64,000 nt of DNA, taken from positions 248,001-312,000 of the forward strand of contig CANMWT010000003.1 of NCBI GenBank assembly GCA_947501635.1, written 5' to 3'. Source of the DNA: an uncultured Roseobacter sp. (GTDB lineage: Bacteria > Pseudomonadota > Alphaproteobacteria > Rhodobacterales > Rhodobacteraceae). A program made the position numbers and the translations under genes. Position 1 is the stretch's first letter; each line of letters begins with the position of its first letter. Shown piece by piece: positions 27,520 through 35,799 of this stretch. The notes under the pieces were generated by a model. The model was not told the DNA's origin. It worked only from the letters and a program-made list of their open reading frames with translations, and did not search any database.

Positions 27520-29910
27520 TCAGAACGGAATGTCGTCCGCCGCGGTCACGAACTTGGCCACCACTTTCTTGGTACCGGCCTTTTCAAAGGCGATCTCAAG
27601 CTTGTCCCCTTCAATCGCGTGAATGGCCCCATATCCAAACTTCTGGTGAAACACCCTCTCCCCGATTACAAAACTCGAGACGGCGGCCATATCAATCACC
27701 GTATTTCGGGTCTCGCGCGGCTGGCTGACAGAGCGCTCCTGACTACGCGCCTGCAGACGGCGCCAACCCGGAGAGTTGTAAACATTCGCCTCTGCTGCCT
27801 GTTCATGCAGATTGCTGCGCGGGGCAGCCGCGCCATAGCCGCCGCCATAAAGGCCCGGCGGGGTCAGCACCTCCACATGCTCCTCGGGCAGTTCGTCAAT
27901 GAAACGCGACGGCATGGCGTTCTGCCACTGGCCGAATACCCGCCGATTGGCGGCGAATGAGATGGTACAAACCTGCTCGGCGCGGGTGATCCCCACATAG
28001 GCAAGGCGCCGCTCTTCTTCCAACCCTTTGATCCCGCTTTCGTCCATCGAGCGCTGCGACGGAAAGAGGCCATCCTCCCACCCCGGCAGGAACACCATAG
28101 GGAACTCAAGCCCCTTGGCCGCATGCAGCGTCATGATAGAAATTTTTGCGCCACCTTCGTCGCTCTCGTTATCCATGATGAGACTAACGTGTTCTAGGAA
28201 ACCCTGCAGATTTTCAAATTGCTCAAGGGCCTTGACCAATTCCTTCAGGTTTTCCAGCCGCCCCCGTGCTTCAGGTGTCTTGTCGTTCTGCCAATGCGCG
28301 GTATAGCCGGACTCGTCGAGGATAACTTCGGCCAGTTCCATATGAGAGACTTCAGGCCGTGTGACACCGTCTTCAAGCACCGCGTCCGCATCTGCGGGCC
28401 CGCGCGCGCGCATCATCTGGCGCCAACGGTCGATCCCCGCGACCAGGCGCCCCAACGCAGCGCCGCCCTTGCCGCCAATCGCCTTGGTCTCGACACACAA
28501 GCGCGCACCATCCAAAAGGCTCACGCCATTGCTGCGCGCCATACGCTGGATGGTCTGCTGCGCTTTGTCGCCCAGCCCTCGCTTTGGCGTGTTCACAATC
28601 CGCTCAAAAGCCAGATCGTCATCGGGGCTGACCACGATGCGAAAATAGGCCATGGCATCACGGATCTCCATCCGCTCGTAAAAGCGCGGCCCCCCGATCA
28701 CGCGATAGGGCAAACCAATCGTGAGGAAACGATCCTCAAAGGCGCGCATCTGGTGGGACGCGCGCACCAGAATCGCCATACCATCAAGACTGAGCGGGGC
28801 CATCCCCCTTGTCCCGCGCGGCGCGGCCTCGATCTCTTCGCCGATCCAACGCGCCTCTTCCTCCCCGTCCCAATGACCGATCAGGCGCACCTTCTCACCC
28901 TCGGGCACTTCTGTGAAAAGCGTCTTGCCCAGACGCCCCTGATTTCCCTCGATCACACCGGAAGCCGCCGCCAGGATATGCGGGGTAGAGCGGTAGTTTT
29001 GCTCAAGCCGGACCACATGCGCGCCGGGAAAATCCTTTTCAAACCGCAGGATGTTGCCCACCTCCGCGCCGCGCCAGCCATAAATTGATTGGTCGTCATC
29101 CCCCACGCAGCAGATGTTCTTGTGCCCGCCGGCCAGCAGCCGCAACCACAGGTACTGCGCAACATTGGTGTCCTGATATTCGTCTACGAGAATATAGGCG
29201 AACCAGCGCTGGTACTGCGCCAGCACATCGCCATGGTTTTGAAAAATCGTGACCATATGCAACAAAAGGTCGCCAAAGTCACAGGCATTCAGCTCCTTCA
29301 GACGCGCCTGATACTGGGCGTATAGCTTGATACCCTTGTGATTATAGGCACCTGCATCGCTGGACGGCACCTTGTCCGGTGTCAGAGCACGGTTTTTCCA
29401 CCCATCGATGATAGAGGCCAACTGCCGTGCGGGCCACCGCTTGTCGTCAATACCCTCCGCCGCAACAAGTTGCTTGAGCAGGCGCAACTGGTCATCCGTG
29501 TCCAATATCGTGAAATTCGACTTCAGCCCCGCAAGCTCGGCATGACGGCGCAAAAGCTTCACACAGATCGCATGAAACGTGCCCAGCCACGGCATCCCCT
29601 CAACCGGTTGCCCAAGCATTTGCGCCACGCGGTTTTTCATCTCGCGCGCCGCCTTGTTGGTAAAGGTTACCGCCAGAATTTCATTGGGGCGCGCCCGCCC
29701 ACTGTTAAGTAGGTGCACCACGCGCGCGGTCAGCGCGCGGGTCTTGCCCGTGCCAGCACCCGCCAGCATCAATACCGGACCGTCCAGCATCTCAACCGCT
29801 TCACGCTGCGCCGGGTTCAATCCGTCCAGATAGGGCTGCGGCCGCGCCGCCATCGCGCGCGCCGAAAGCGAGGCCCCTTCAAAGGCATCCATCTCGTCAA
29901 AACTGCTCAT
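27520..29910 (-). CDS. uvrD: UvrD/PcrA-family 3'-5' DNA helicase
   Basis: UvrD/PcrA is a superfamily 1 helicase used in nucleotide excision and mismatch repair and in removing RecA filaments. The 796-residue product has the Q-motif region LDGLNPAQREAV, Walker A GAGTGKT at 51-57, motif II VDEYQDTN, motif III VGDDDQSIYGWRGA, motif IV EQNYRSTPHIL, motif V TLHAAKGLEFPMVFLPG and motif VI YVGITRAEQ. The C-terminal end has the PcrA-type HQKFGYGAIHAIEGDKLEIAFEKAGTKKVV, a Tudor-like tail that binds RNA polymerase in homologues. A single gene with its own promoter; neighbours are unrelated. Confidence 0.96.
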   Translation of the reverse strand: MSSFDEMDAFEGASLSARAMAARPQPYLDGLNPAQREAVEMLDGPVLMLAGAGTGKTRALTARVVHLLNSGRARPNEILAVTFTNKAAREMKNRVAQMLGQPVEGMPWLGTFHAICVKLLRRHAELAGLKSNFTILDTDDQLRLLKQLVAAEGIDDKRWPARQLASIIDGWKNRALTPDKVPSSDAGAYNHKGIKLYAQYQARLKELNACDFGDLLLHMVTIFQNHGDVLAQYQRWFAYILVDEYQDTNVAQYLWLRLLAGGHKNICCVGDDDQSIYGWRGAEVGNILRFEKDFPGAHVVRLEQNYRSTPHILAAASGVIEGNQGRLGKTLFTEVPEGEKVRLIGHWDGEEEARWIGEEIEAAPRGTRGMAPLSLDGMAILVRASHQMRAFEDRFLTIGLPYRVIGGPRFYERMEIRDAMAYFRIVVSPDDDLAFERIVNTPKRGLGDKAQQTIQRMARSNGVSLLDGARLCVETKAIGGKGGAALGRLVAGIDRWRQMMRARGPADADAVLEDGVTRPEVSHMELAEVILDESGYTAHWQNDKTPEARGRLENLKELVKALEQFENLQGFLEHVSLIMDNESDEGGAKISIMTLHAAKGLEFPMVFLPGWEDGLFPSQRSMDESGIKGLEEERRLAYVGITRAEQVCTISFAANRRVFGQWQNAMPSRFIDELPEEHVEVLTPPGLYGGGYGAAAPRSNLHEQAAEANVYNSPGWRRLQARSQERSVSQPRETRNTVIDMAAVSSFVIGERVFHQKFGYGAIHAIEGDKLEIAFEKAGTKKVVAKFVTAADDIPF

Positions 29911-30015
29911 ACCCGCAGAGTAACCGCCAATGCCCCGAAGATAAAGAGACGTTCACAGTCTGTTCTATATGTTTACAGGCTGGACAAATACCTGACATGG
30001 CAGGCAAATAGGCCC

Positions 30016-31155
30016 ATGACCCTGCACAGTGCCTATCCCGCCATTGCCGATCTGCGCACACGCGCCCGCAAACGGATGCCGCACTTCGTCTGGGAATATC
30101 TCGATTCGGCTACCGGCACCGAAAGCACCAAGGCCCGCAACCGCAAGCGCCTCGACAGCATCGGCATGCAGCCTTCCATCCTGCACGGCGAATTCGAGGC
30201 TGACCTGACCACCAGTTTTCTCGGTGTCAAACGGCCGCTGCCCTTCGGGATAGCGCCGGTGGGCATGTCGGGCCTGATGTGGCCCGACGCCGAAGGCCAT
30301 CTCGCGCGTGCTGCCGCCAAAACCAAAATACCCTATACGCTGTCCACTGTCGCAAGCCAGTCTCCCGAAGACCTCGCGCCGCATCTGGGGCCCGACGCAT
30401 GGTTCCAGATGTACCCGCCGCGCGATACCGACATCCGCAAAGATATGCTCGCCCGCGCCACCGCTGCAGGCTTTTCCACACTGGTGCTGACCGTCGACGT
30501 ACCCGTGGCGTCACGCCGTGAACGGCAAACCCGGTCGGGGTTGACCCAACCGCCCCGCCTCACGCCGCGCCTGCTCGCGCAGGTCGCCCTCAAACCGGCC
30601 TGGGCGCTCGGCATGGCAAAGCGCGGCATGCCACGCATGCGCGGGCTCGAAAAGTACACGCCCAAAACCAGCTCCGCGCTCTCCTCCACCGAGCACGCAG
30701 GCTACCTGCTGCGAACATCACCCGACTGGTCCTACGTGCAATGGCTGCGCGACCACTGGCACGGTCCGCTGCTCATCAAAGGTGTGCTGCGCCCCGAAGA
30801 CGCGGAACCACTGGCAAAAATAGGCGTCGACGCACTCTGGGTCTCCAACCACGCAGGCCGCCAGTTCGACGCGGCCCCTGCCAGCATCGACGCCCTGCGC
30901 GCCATCAAAAGCGCCACATCCCTGCCCCTCATCTTCGACAGCGGAATCGAGGGCGGCCTCGATATCCTGCGCGCCTTCACCTGCGGCGCGGACTACGTGA
31001 TGCTGGGCCGCCCCTTCCACTACGCGCTCGCCGCGCTTGGCCCGCGTGGCATCCTCCACCTGATCGAGATACTCGACAAAGACCTGCGCGCCAACATGGG
31101 ACAACTCGGCGCGCGCACTCTGCAAGACCTGCCTGCCCCCACCCATTTGCCCTGA
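30016..31155 (+). CDS. FMN-dependent alpha-hydroxy-acid oxidase/dehydrogenase
   Basis: This 379-residue protein is of the LldD/glycolate-oxidase family, which oxidises L-2-hydroxy acids such as lactate with FMN. It has the N-terminal ARKRMPHFVWEYLDSATGTE, the FGIAPVGMSGLMWPDAE strand, WFQMYPPRD, LVLTVDVPV, KGVLRPEDAE, and the catalytic region SNHAGRQFD with the base His279. Most relatives have SNHGGRQLD, so Ala280 and Phe284 are variants. The C-terminal FDSGIEGGLDILRAFTCGADYVMLGRPF phosphate loop is intact. Substrate cannot be told from sequence. The ATG at 30016 starts the family domain; the longer open frame upstream lies in the helicase region and is rejected. Confidence 0.9.
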   Translation: MTLHSAYPAIADLRTRARKRMPHFVWEYLDSATGTESTKARNRKRLDSIGMQPSILHGEFEADLTTSFLGVKRPLPFGIAPVGMSGLMWPDAEGHLARAAAKTKIPYTLSTVASQSPEDLAPHLGPDAWFQMYPPRDTDIRKDMLARATAAGFSTLVLTVDVPVASRRERQTRSGLTQPPRLTPRLLAQVALKPAWALGMAKRGMPRMRGLEKYTPKTSSALSSTEHAGYLLRTSPDWSYVQWLRDHWHGPLLIKGVLRPEDAEPLAKIGVDALWVSNHAGRQFDAAPASIDALRAIKSATSLPLIFDSGIEGGLDILRAFTCGADYVMLGRPFHYALAALGPRGILHLIEILDKDLRANMGQLGARTLQDLPAPTHLP

Positions 31156-31159
31156 AACA

Positions 31160-31192
31160 CTTCTTTGGTCCCCAAATATCCCCGCCGGAGGC
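31160..31192. repeat. Intergenic repeat, copy B
   Basis: This is the second copy of the 23-base core also found at 15378-15400 (21 of 23 positions alike), placed just after a plus-strand stop codon. The following bases CGCCGGAGGC could form only a weak hairpin. Confidence 0.5.
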
Positions 31193-31243
31193 ACAAAATC
31201 ATTCCTGCACTGCAGCACAACACCGCATCCGCGACTCTTCACG

Positions 31244-31272
31244 TTGAAGCACACCCCGTAAGCCCCTAAACA
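31244..31272 (+). promoter_or_regulatory. Putative pyc promoter
   Basis: TTGAAG and TAAACA are spaced by 17 bp, placing transcription start near 31279, about 25 nt before the pyc ATG. Confidence 0.35.
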
Positions 31273-31303
31273 GAACCCATCTGCGCCAAAAGACGAGGGC
31301 CCC

Positions 31304-34300
31304 ATGCCAGACTTCAAGAAAATTCTCATCGCCAACCGCGGCGAGATCGCCATCCGCATCATGCGTGCCGCCAACGAGATGGGCAAAAAGACGGTCGCCG
31401 TATATGCCGAAGAGGACAAACTGGGCCTGCACCGTTTCAAAGCAGATGAGGCCTATCGTATCGGCGAAGACCTCGGGCCCGTTGCCGCCTATCTCTCCAT
31501 CGACGAGATGATACGCGTGGCCAAGATCTCCGGAGCAGACGCGATCCACCCCGGATACGGGCTGTTGTCGGAAAATCCGGATTTCGTAGACGCCTGCGAC
31601 CAGAACGGCATCACCTTCATCGGCCCCAAAGCAGAAACCATGCGCGCTCTGGGCGACAAGGCCTCTGCCCGGCGGGTCGCGGTTGAGGCGGGTGTGCCCG
31701 TCATCCCCGCCACCGAAGTGCTGGGCGACGACATGGCCGCCATAAAGACCGATGCACGCGACATTGGCTACCCGCTGATGCTCAAAGCCTCCTGGGGCGG
31801 CGGTGGGCGGGGCATGCGCCCGATCCTGAAAGAAGACGAGTTGGAGGAGAAAGTCCGCGAAGGCCGGCGCGAGGCTGAAGCTGCCTTCGGCAATGGCGAG
31901 GGTTACCTGGAAAAGATGATTCTCAAGGCACGCCACGTCGAAGTACAGATCCTCGGAGACAAACACGGTCAGATGTATCACCTTTTTGAACGCGACTGCT
32001 CGGTGCAGCGTCGTAATCAGAAAGTCGTGGAACGCGCGCCAGCCCCCTACCTGAGCGCCGCACAACGCGCCGAAGTTTGCGAATTGGGTTACAAAATATG
32101 CAAACATGTGAATTACGAATGCGCAGGCACTGTCGAATTCCTGATGGATATGGACGATGAGAAGTTCTACTTCATCGAGGTTAACCCGCGTGTGCAGGTG
32201 GAACATACCGTGACAGAAGAAGTCACGGGCATTGATATCGTTCAGGCGCAGATCCTGATCGCCGAAGGCAAATCCATCGCCGAAGCAACAGGCAAACCCA
32301 CACAGGAAGATGTCAGGCTGAACGGTCACGCGCTGCAAACCCGCATTACCACCGAAGACCCGCAAAACAACTTCATCCCCGATTATGGACGCATTACTGC
32401 CTTTCGCGAGGCCACTGGCATGGGCATCCGGCTGGACGGGGGCACGGCCTATTCCGGAGGTGTCATCACCCGCTTTTACGACAGCCTGCTGGTCAAGGTG
32501 ACGGCCAAGGCTCAAACCCCCGAGGCCGCGATCGCCCGCATGGACCGCGCGCTGCGCGAATTCCGCATCCGGGGGGTGTCTACCAACATCGCCTTTGTCG
32601 AGAACCTGCTCAAACACCCGACATTCCTCGACAACACCTACCACACCAAGTTCATCGACGAGACACCCGAACTTTTCCAGTTCTCCAAACGGCGCGACAG
32701 GGGCACCAAGGTGCTGACCTATATTGCGGACATCACTGTAAACGGTCACCCCGAAACCAAAGACCACCCGCGCCCGCCGGCGCATGTCAAAGACCCACGC
32801 CCGCCAAAACTGCGCGCCGAGCCGATGATGGGCACCCGCAACCTGCTCGAACAAAAAGGACCGCAAGCGGTCGCGGACTGGATGAAACAGCAGCGCCAGT
32901 TGCTCATCACCGACACCACGATGCGCGACGGGCACCAAAGCCTGCTGGCCACACGCATGCGCTCGATCGACATGATCAAGGTCGCTCCATCCTATTCCGC
33001 CAACCTGCCGCAGCTTTTCTCGGTCGAATGCTGGGGCGGCGCGACCTTCGACGTGGCCTACCGCTTCTTGCAGGAATGTCCCTGGCAGCGCCTGCGCGAT
33101 TTGCGCGCCGCCATGCCCAACCTGATGACACAAATGCTGCTGCGCGCCTCCAATGGTGTCGGCTATACCAACTATCCCGACAATGTGGTGCAGGAATTCG
33201 TGCGCGTGGCCGCAACCACTGGCGTTGATGTCTTCCGCGTTTTCGACAGCCTCAACTGGGTAGAAAACATGCGCGTCGCCATGGATGCCGTGATTGAAAA
33301 CGGCAAGATCTGCGAAGGCACAATTTGCTATACCGGCGACATCAATGATCCCGACCGCGCCAAATACAACCTCAAGTACTACGTCGATATGGGTAAAGAA
33401 CTGCGCGACGCAGGCGCACATGTGCTCGGGCTCAAGGATATGGCGGGGCTGCTGAAGCCCGCAGCCGCACGCCAGCTTGTCCGCGCGCTCAAATCCGAGG
33501 TTGGCCTGCCAATCCACTTTCACACGCATGACACGGCCGGTGTCGCCTGTGCAACGATCCTCGCCGCCTCAGAAGCGGGCGTGGACGCGGTGGACTGCGC
33601 CATGGACGCACTGTCCGGCAACACCAGCCAGGCCACGCTCGGTTCCGTGGTAGAGGCGCTCAAGCACACTGACCGCGATACAGGGCTCGACATCACCGCC
33701 GTTCGAGAAATCTCGGATTACTGGGAAGATGTGCGCAGCCACTACGCCGCTTTCGAAACTGGCATGCAGGCCCCCTCTTCCGAGGTCTACCTGCACGAAA
33801 TGCCGGGCGGCCAGTTCACCAACCTCAAGGCGCAGGCGGCCAGCCTCGGGCTGGAGGACCGCTGGCCCGACGTCGCGCGCACCTATGCGGACGTCAACCA
33901 GATGTTCGGTGACATTGTCAAAGTGACACCCTCATCCAAGGTCGTGGGCGACATGGCATTGATGATGGTCAGTCAGGGCCTGACACGCGCCGATGTAGAA
34001 AACCCGGACACCGATGTCTCCTTTCCTGACAGCGTCATCGACATGATGCGCGGCAATCTCGGGCAACCGCCCGGCGGCTTCCCCGCAGGCATCGTGTCCA
34101 AAGTGCTCAAAGATGAAAAACCAAACCTTGAACGCCCCGGCAAGCATCTGCCGCCCATCGATCTCGAAGCGGAACGCAAGGCTGTGTCAGAGATGATGGA
34201 GGGCAAGCCAGTCGACGACGAGGACCTGTCAGGCTACCTGATGTATCCCAAGGTCTTCCTCGATTACATGGGCCGCCACCGCATTTACGGACCAGTGCGC

Positions 34301-34744
34301 AGCCTGCCGACCAAGACTTTCTTTTATGGCATGGAACCCAGCGAGGAGATCAGCGCTGAAATCGACCCCGGCAAGACGCTTGAAATCCGCCTGCAGGCAG
34401 TAGGTGAGACAAACGAGGACGGCGAGGTCAAAGTGTTCTTCGAACTTAACGGGCAGCCGCGCGTGATCCGCGTGCCCAACCGTCTGGTGAAAGCCACCAC
34501 CCAGCAGCGCCCGAAAGCCGAAAGCGGCAATCCCAAACACATCGGCGCGCCGATGCCCGGCGTTGTGGCGTCAGTTGCTGCCAAGGTGGGCGCCAAGGTC
34601 AAGGCGGGTGACCTGCTGCTGACCATCGAAGCCATGAAGATGGAAACCGGCATCCACGCAGAAAAAGACGCCGTCATAAGGGCCGTTCACGTCAGCCCCG
34701 GCGGGCAAATCGACGCCAAGGATTTGCTGGTCGAGTTTGACTGA
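31304..34744 (+). CDS. pyc: Pyruvate carboxylase
   Basis: Pyruvate carboxylase makes oxaloacetate from pyruvate, bicarbonate and ATP, refilling the TCA cycle. The 1146-residue single chain holds the biotin carboxylase domain (ANRGEIAIRIMRAANEMG at the start, GGGGRGMRP in the ATP-grasp part, EVNPRVQVEHTVTEE), roughly to residue 455. The carboxyltransferase barrel follows (TTMRDGHQSLLATRMR near 536). A biotinyl domain ends the chain, with EAMKMETG and biotin-accepting Lys1112. Full length is normal for the alpha-4 type enzyme. It lies downstream of its own promoter candidate. Antisense open frames across it, one of 776 codons, are composition shadows. Confidence 0.98.
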   Translation: MPDFKKILIANRGEIAIRIMRAANEMGKKTVAVYAEEDKLGLHRFKADEAYRIGEDLGPVAAYLSIDEMIRVAKISGADAIHPGYGLLSENPDFVDACDQNGITFIGPKAETMRALGDKASARRVAVEAGVPVIPATEVLGDDMAAIKTDARDIGYPLMLKASWGGGGRGMRPILKEDELEEKVREGRREAEAAFGNGEGYLEKMILKARHVEVQILGDKHGQMYHLFERDCSVQRRNQKVVERAPAPYLSAAQRAEVCELGYKICKHVNYECAGTVEFLMDMDDEKFYFIEVNPRVQVEHTVTEEVTGIDIVQAQILIAEGKSIAEATGKPTQEDVRLNGHALQTRITTEDPQNNFIPDYGRITAFREATGMGIRLDGGTAYSGGVITRFYDSLLVKVTAKAQTPEAAIARMDRALREFRIRGVSTNIAFVENLLKHPTFLDNTYHTKFIDETPELFQFSKRRDRGTKVLTYIADITVNGHPETKDHPRPPAHVKDPRPPKLRAEPMMGTRNLLEQKGPQAVADWMKQQRQLLITDTTMRDGHQSLLATRMRSIDMIKVAPSYSANLPQLFSVECWGGATFDVAYRFLQECPWQRLRDLRAAMPNLMTQMLLRASNGVGYTNYPDNVVQEFVRVAATTGVDVFRVFDSLNWVENMRVAMDAVIENGKICEGTICYTGDINDPDRAKYNLKYYVDMGKELRDAGAHVLGLKDMAGLLKPAAARQLVRALKSEVGLPIHFHTHDTAGVACATILAASEAGVDAVDCAMDALSGNTSQATLGSVVEALKHTDRDTGLDITAVREISDYWEDVRSHYAAFETGMQAPSSEVYLHEMPGGQFTNLKAQAASLGLEDRWPDVARTYADVNQMFGDIVKVTPSSKVVGDMALMMVSQGLTRADVENPDTDVSFPDSVIDMMRGNLGQPPGGFPAGIVSKVLKDEKPNLERPGKHLPPIDLEAERKAVSEMMEGKPVDDEDLSGYLMYPKVFLDYMGRHRIYGPVRSLPTKTFFYGMEPSEEISAEIDPGKTLEIRLQAVGETNEDGEVKVFFELNGQPRVIRVPNRLVKATTQQRPKAESGNPKHIGAPMPGVVASVAAKVGAKVKAGDLLLTIEAMKMETGIHAEKDAVIRAVHVSPGGQIDAKDLLVEFD

Positions 34745-34765
34745 CACCAAAAGACGGAAATCCGG

Positions 34766-34789
34766 CGCGCGGCCAGATTGTACCGCGCG
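34766..34789 (+). promoter_or_regulatory. Hairpin downstream of pyc
   Basis: CGCGCGG and CCGCGCG form a perfect 7-bp stem with a 10-nt loop 22 nt after the pyc stop codon. No T run follows, so termination would be weak or Rho-assisted. Confidence 0.35.
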
Positions 34790-34908
34790 TTACAAAGCTC
34801 TTGTCGGACGACGCACCGCATAAGGCAGGCGCAGCTGCAGCCAAGTGGCGGTACATGGCGCAGCCCTGCAGATCGTTTAAAAAAGTTTGCAGCAGGTCGG
34901 TTTTTCAC

Positions 34909-34937
34909 TTGCAGGCTGCCGCGCGCATCGTTATTCC
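34909..34937 (+). promoter_or_regulatory. Putative tRNA-Gly promoter
   Basis: TTGCAG and TATTCC are spaced by 17 bp and end 16 nt before the tRNA-Gly gene. Confidence 0.35.
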
Positions 34938-34953
34938 ACGCTCACCCAAGGAA

Positions 34954-35028
34954 GCGGGCGTAGCTCAGGGGTAGAGCATAACCTTGCCAAGGTTAGGGTC
35001 GGGCGTTCGAATCGCCTCGCCCGCTCCA
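34954..35028 (+). tRNA. tRNA-Gly (anticodon GCC)
   Basis: The cloverleaf is complete. The acceptor stem is GCGGGCG/CGCCCGC, the D-arm starts TAGCTCAGGGGTAGAGC, and the anticodon loop TTGCCAA sits on an AACC/GGTT stem. The T-arm carries GTTCGAATC, and the discriminator T is followed by an encoded CCA. Anticodon GCC reads glycine GGC/GGU. Confidence 0.97.
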
Positions 35029-35145
35029 ATGGGACCTCCAGTCAGACAAAGCATGAGCCGCGCGCCTGTCGCGCCGCTTTGCCGTGGCTGTATGCTTTTC
35101 CCCTTTTCATCAGAGAGCGCGCCAGCCATCAGCCGGTACCGTACC

Positions 35146-35184
35146 TCTAAAACAAACGGGCGGCCCCATGGTGGGACCGCCCGC
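35146..35184 (-). terminator. Terminator of the cold-shock gene
   Basis: On the minus strand the stem GCGGGCGGTCCCA / TGGGGCCGCCCG is followed by TTTGTTTT. It begins about 40 nt after the cold-shock gene stop. Confidence 0.75.
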
Positions 35185-35225
35185 TTATCTATGCATCGCA
35201 GCAGGCCAGCGCCTGCAGACATGGC

Positions 35226-35432
35226 TTATGCAAGCGCCAGATTGCTGGCGGATTCGCGGCCGTCACGACCGGCTTCGATGTCGAAGGTCACCTTTTGGTT
35301 GTCCGCCAGACCTGTCAGGCCTGCCCGCTCTACCGCGGAAATATGAACAAAAACGTCCTTGCTGCCGCCGTCTGGCGCGATAAAGCCGAAGCCTTTAGTT
35401 GTGTTGAACCATTTGACTGTGCCCGTGGCCAT
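35226..35432 (-). CDS. Cold-shock domain protein (CspA family)
   Basis: This is a single cold-shock (OB-fold) domain of 68 residues that binds single-stranded RNA and DNA. The RNP1 motif KGFGFIAP and RNP2 motif VFVHIS are intact, and the N-terminus [10 protein letters not shown] is standard. An AGGAG sits 7 nt before the ATG. The leader upstream is long and contains a perfect palindrome (35567-35583), as often seen for csp genes. A good terminator follows. Confidence 0.95.
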   Translation of the reverse strand: MATGTVKWFNTTKGFGFIAPDGGSKDVFVHISAVERAGLTGLADNQKVTFDIEAGRDGRESASNLALA

Positions 35433-35799
35433 AGTCTTGTCTCCTGAATAAATGCCATCCGCATAAGTGCGATGACCTGGCGTGGTCGGTCTATGTCGAT
35501 CGTGGCGCCGGATTAGGGAGACAGGGGGTCGAGGAAGAATAACTTAGCACGACCGCGTATGACAGATGCATCGATACGATGCAAGGACAGACGATTCTGA
35601 CCTGAAATCTCAAAAGCAAAAGCCGTTGGCACCACGGGTGCAGCCGCTATTGCATGCCCGGCACCCGTCTGCGTATGGTTTAAGGCTCGGATATGCGCAA
35701 TGAAACGGGTGCCGATATGTTACGACCGCCAGTGTTATCCACCCGCAGCGCCGCGACCTGTCCCTTGCCACCGCACCAAAGCCTTGGGACAGCGCCGCA
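35433..35799. promoter_or_regulatory. Structured intergenic region between csp and SLC13 permease
   Basis: No gene is visible in 367 bp separating two divergent genes. On the csp side TGCATCG-ATA-CGATGCA (35567-35583) is a perfect dyad. On the permease side four segments can pair in alternative ways: GGCACC (35628-35633), ACGGGTGC (35634-35641), CGGCACCCGT (35659-35668) and ACGGGTGCCG (35705-35714). Segments 3 and 4 form a perfect 10-bp stem and segments 2 and 3 a competing 8-bp stem. This is compatible with an RNA switch, or with repeated regulator sites. Confidence 0.45.

Noticed and set aside
29713-30015. Upstream extension of the alpha-hydroxy-acid oxidase
   Set aside because: It overlaps the 5' end of the helicase gene in antisense and shows no relation to the FMN domain.
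31199-33529. 776-codon open frame antisense to pyc
   Set aside because: It lies wholly opposite the strongly conserved pyruvate carboxylase. It has low-complexity, Cys/His/Gly-rich composition and no recognisable domain, and it arises from codon bias in high-GC DNA.
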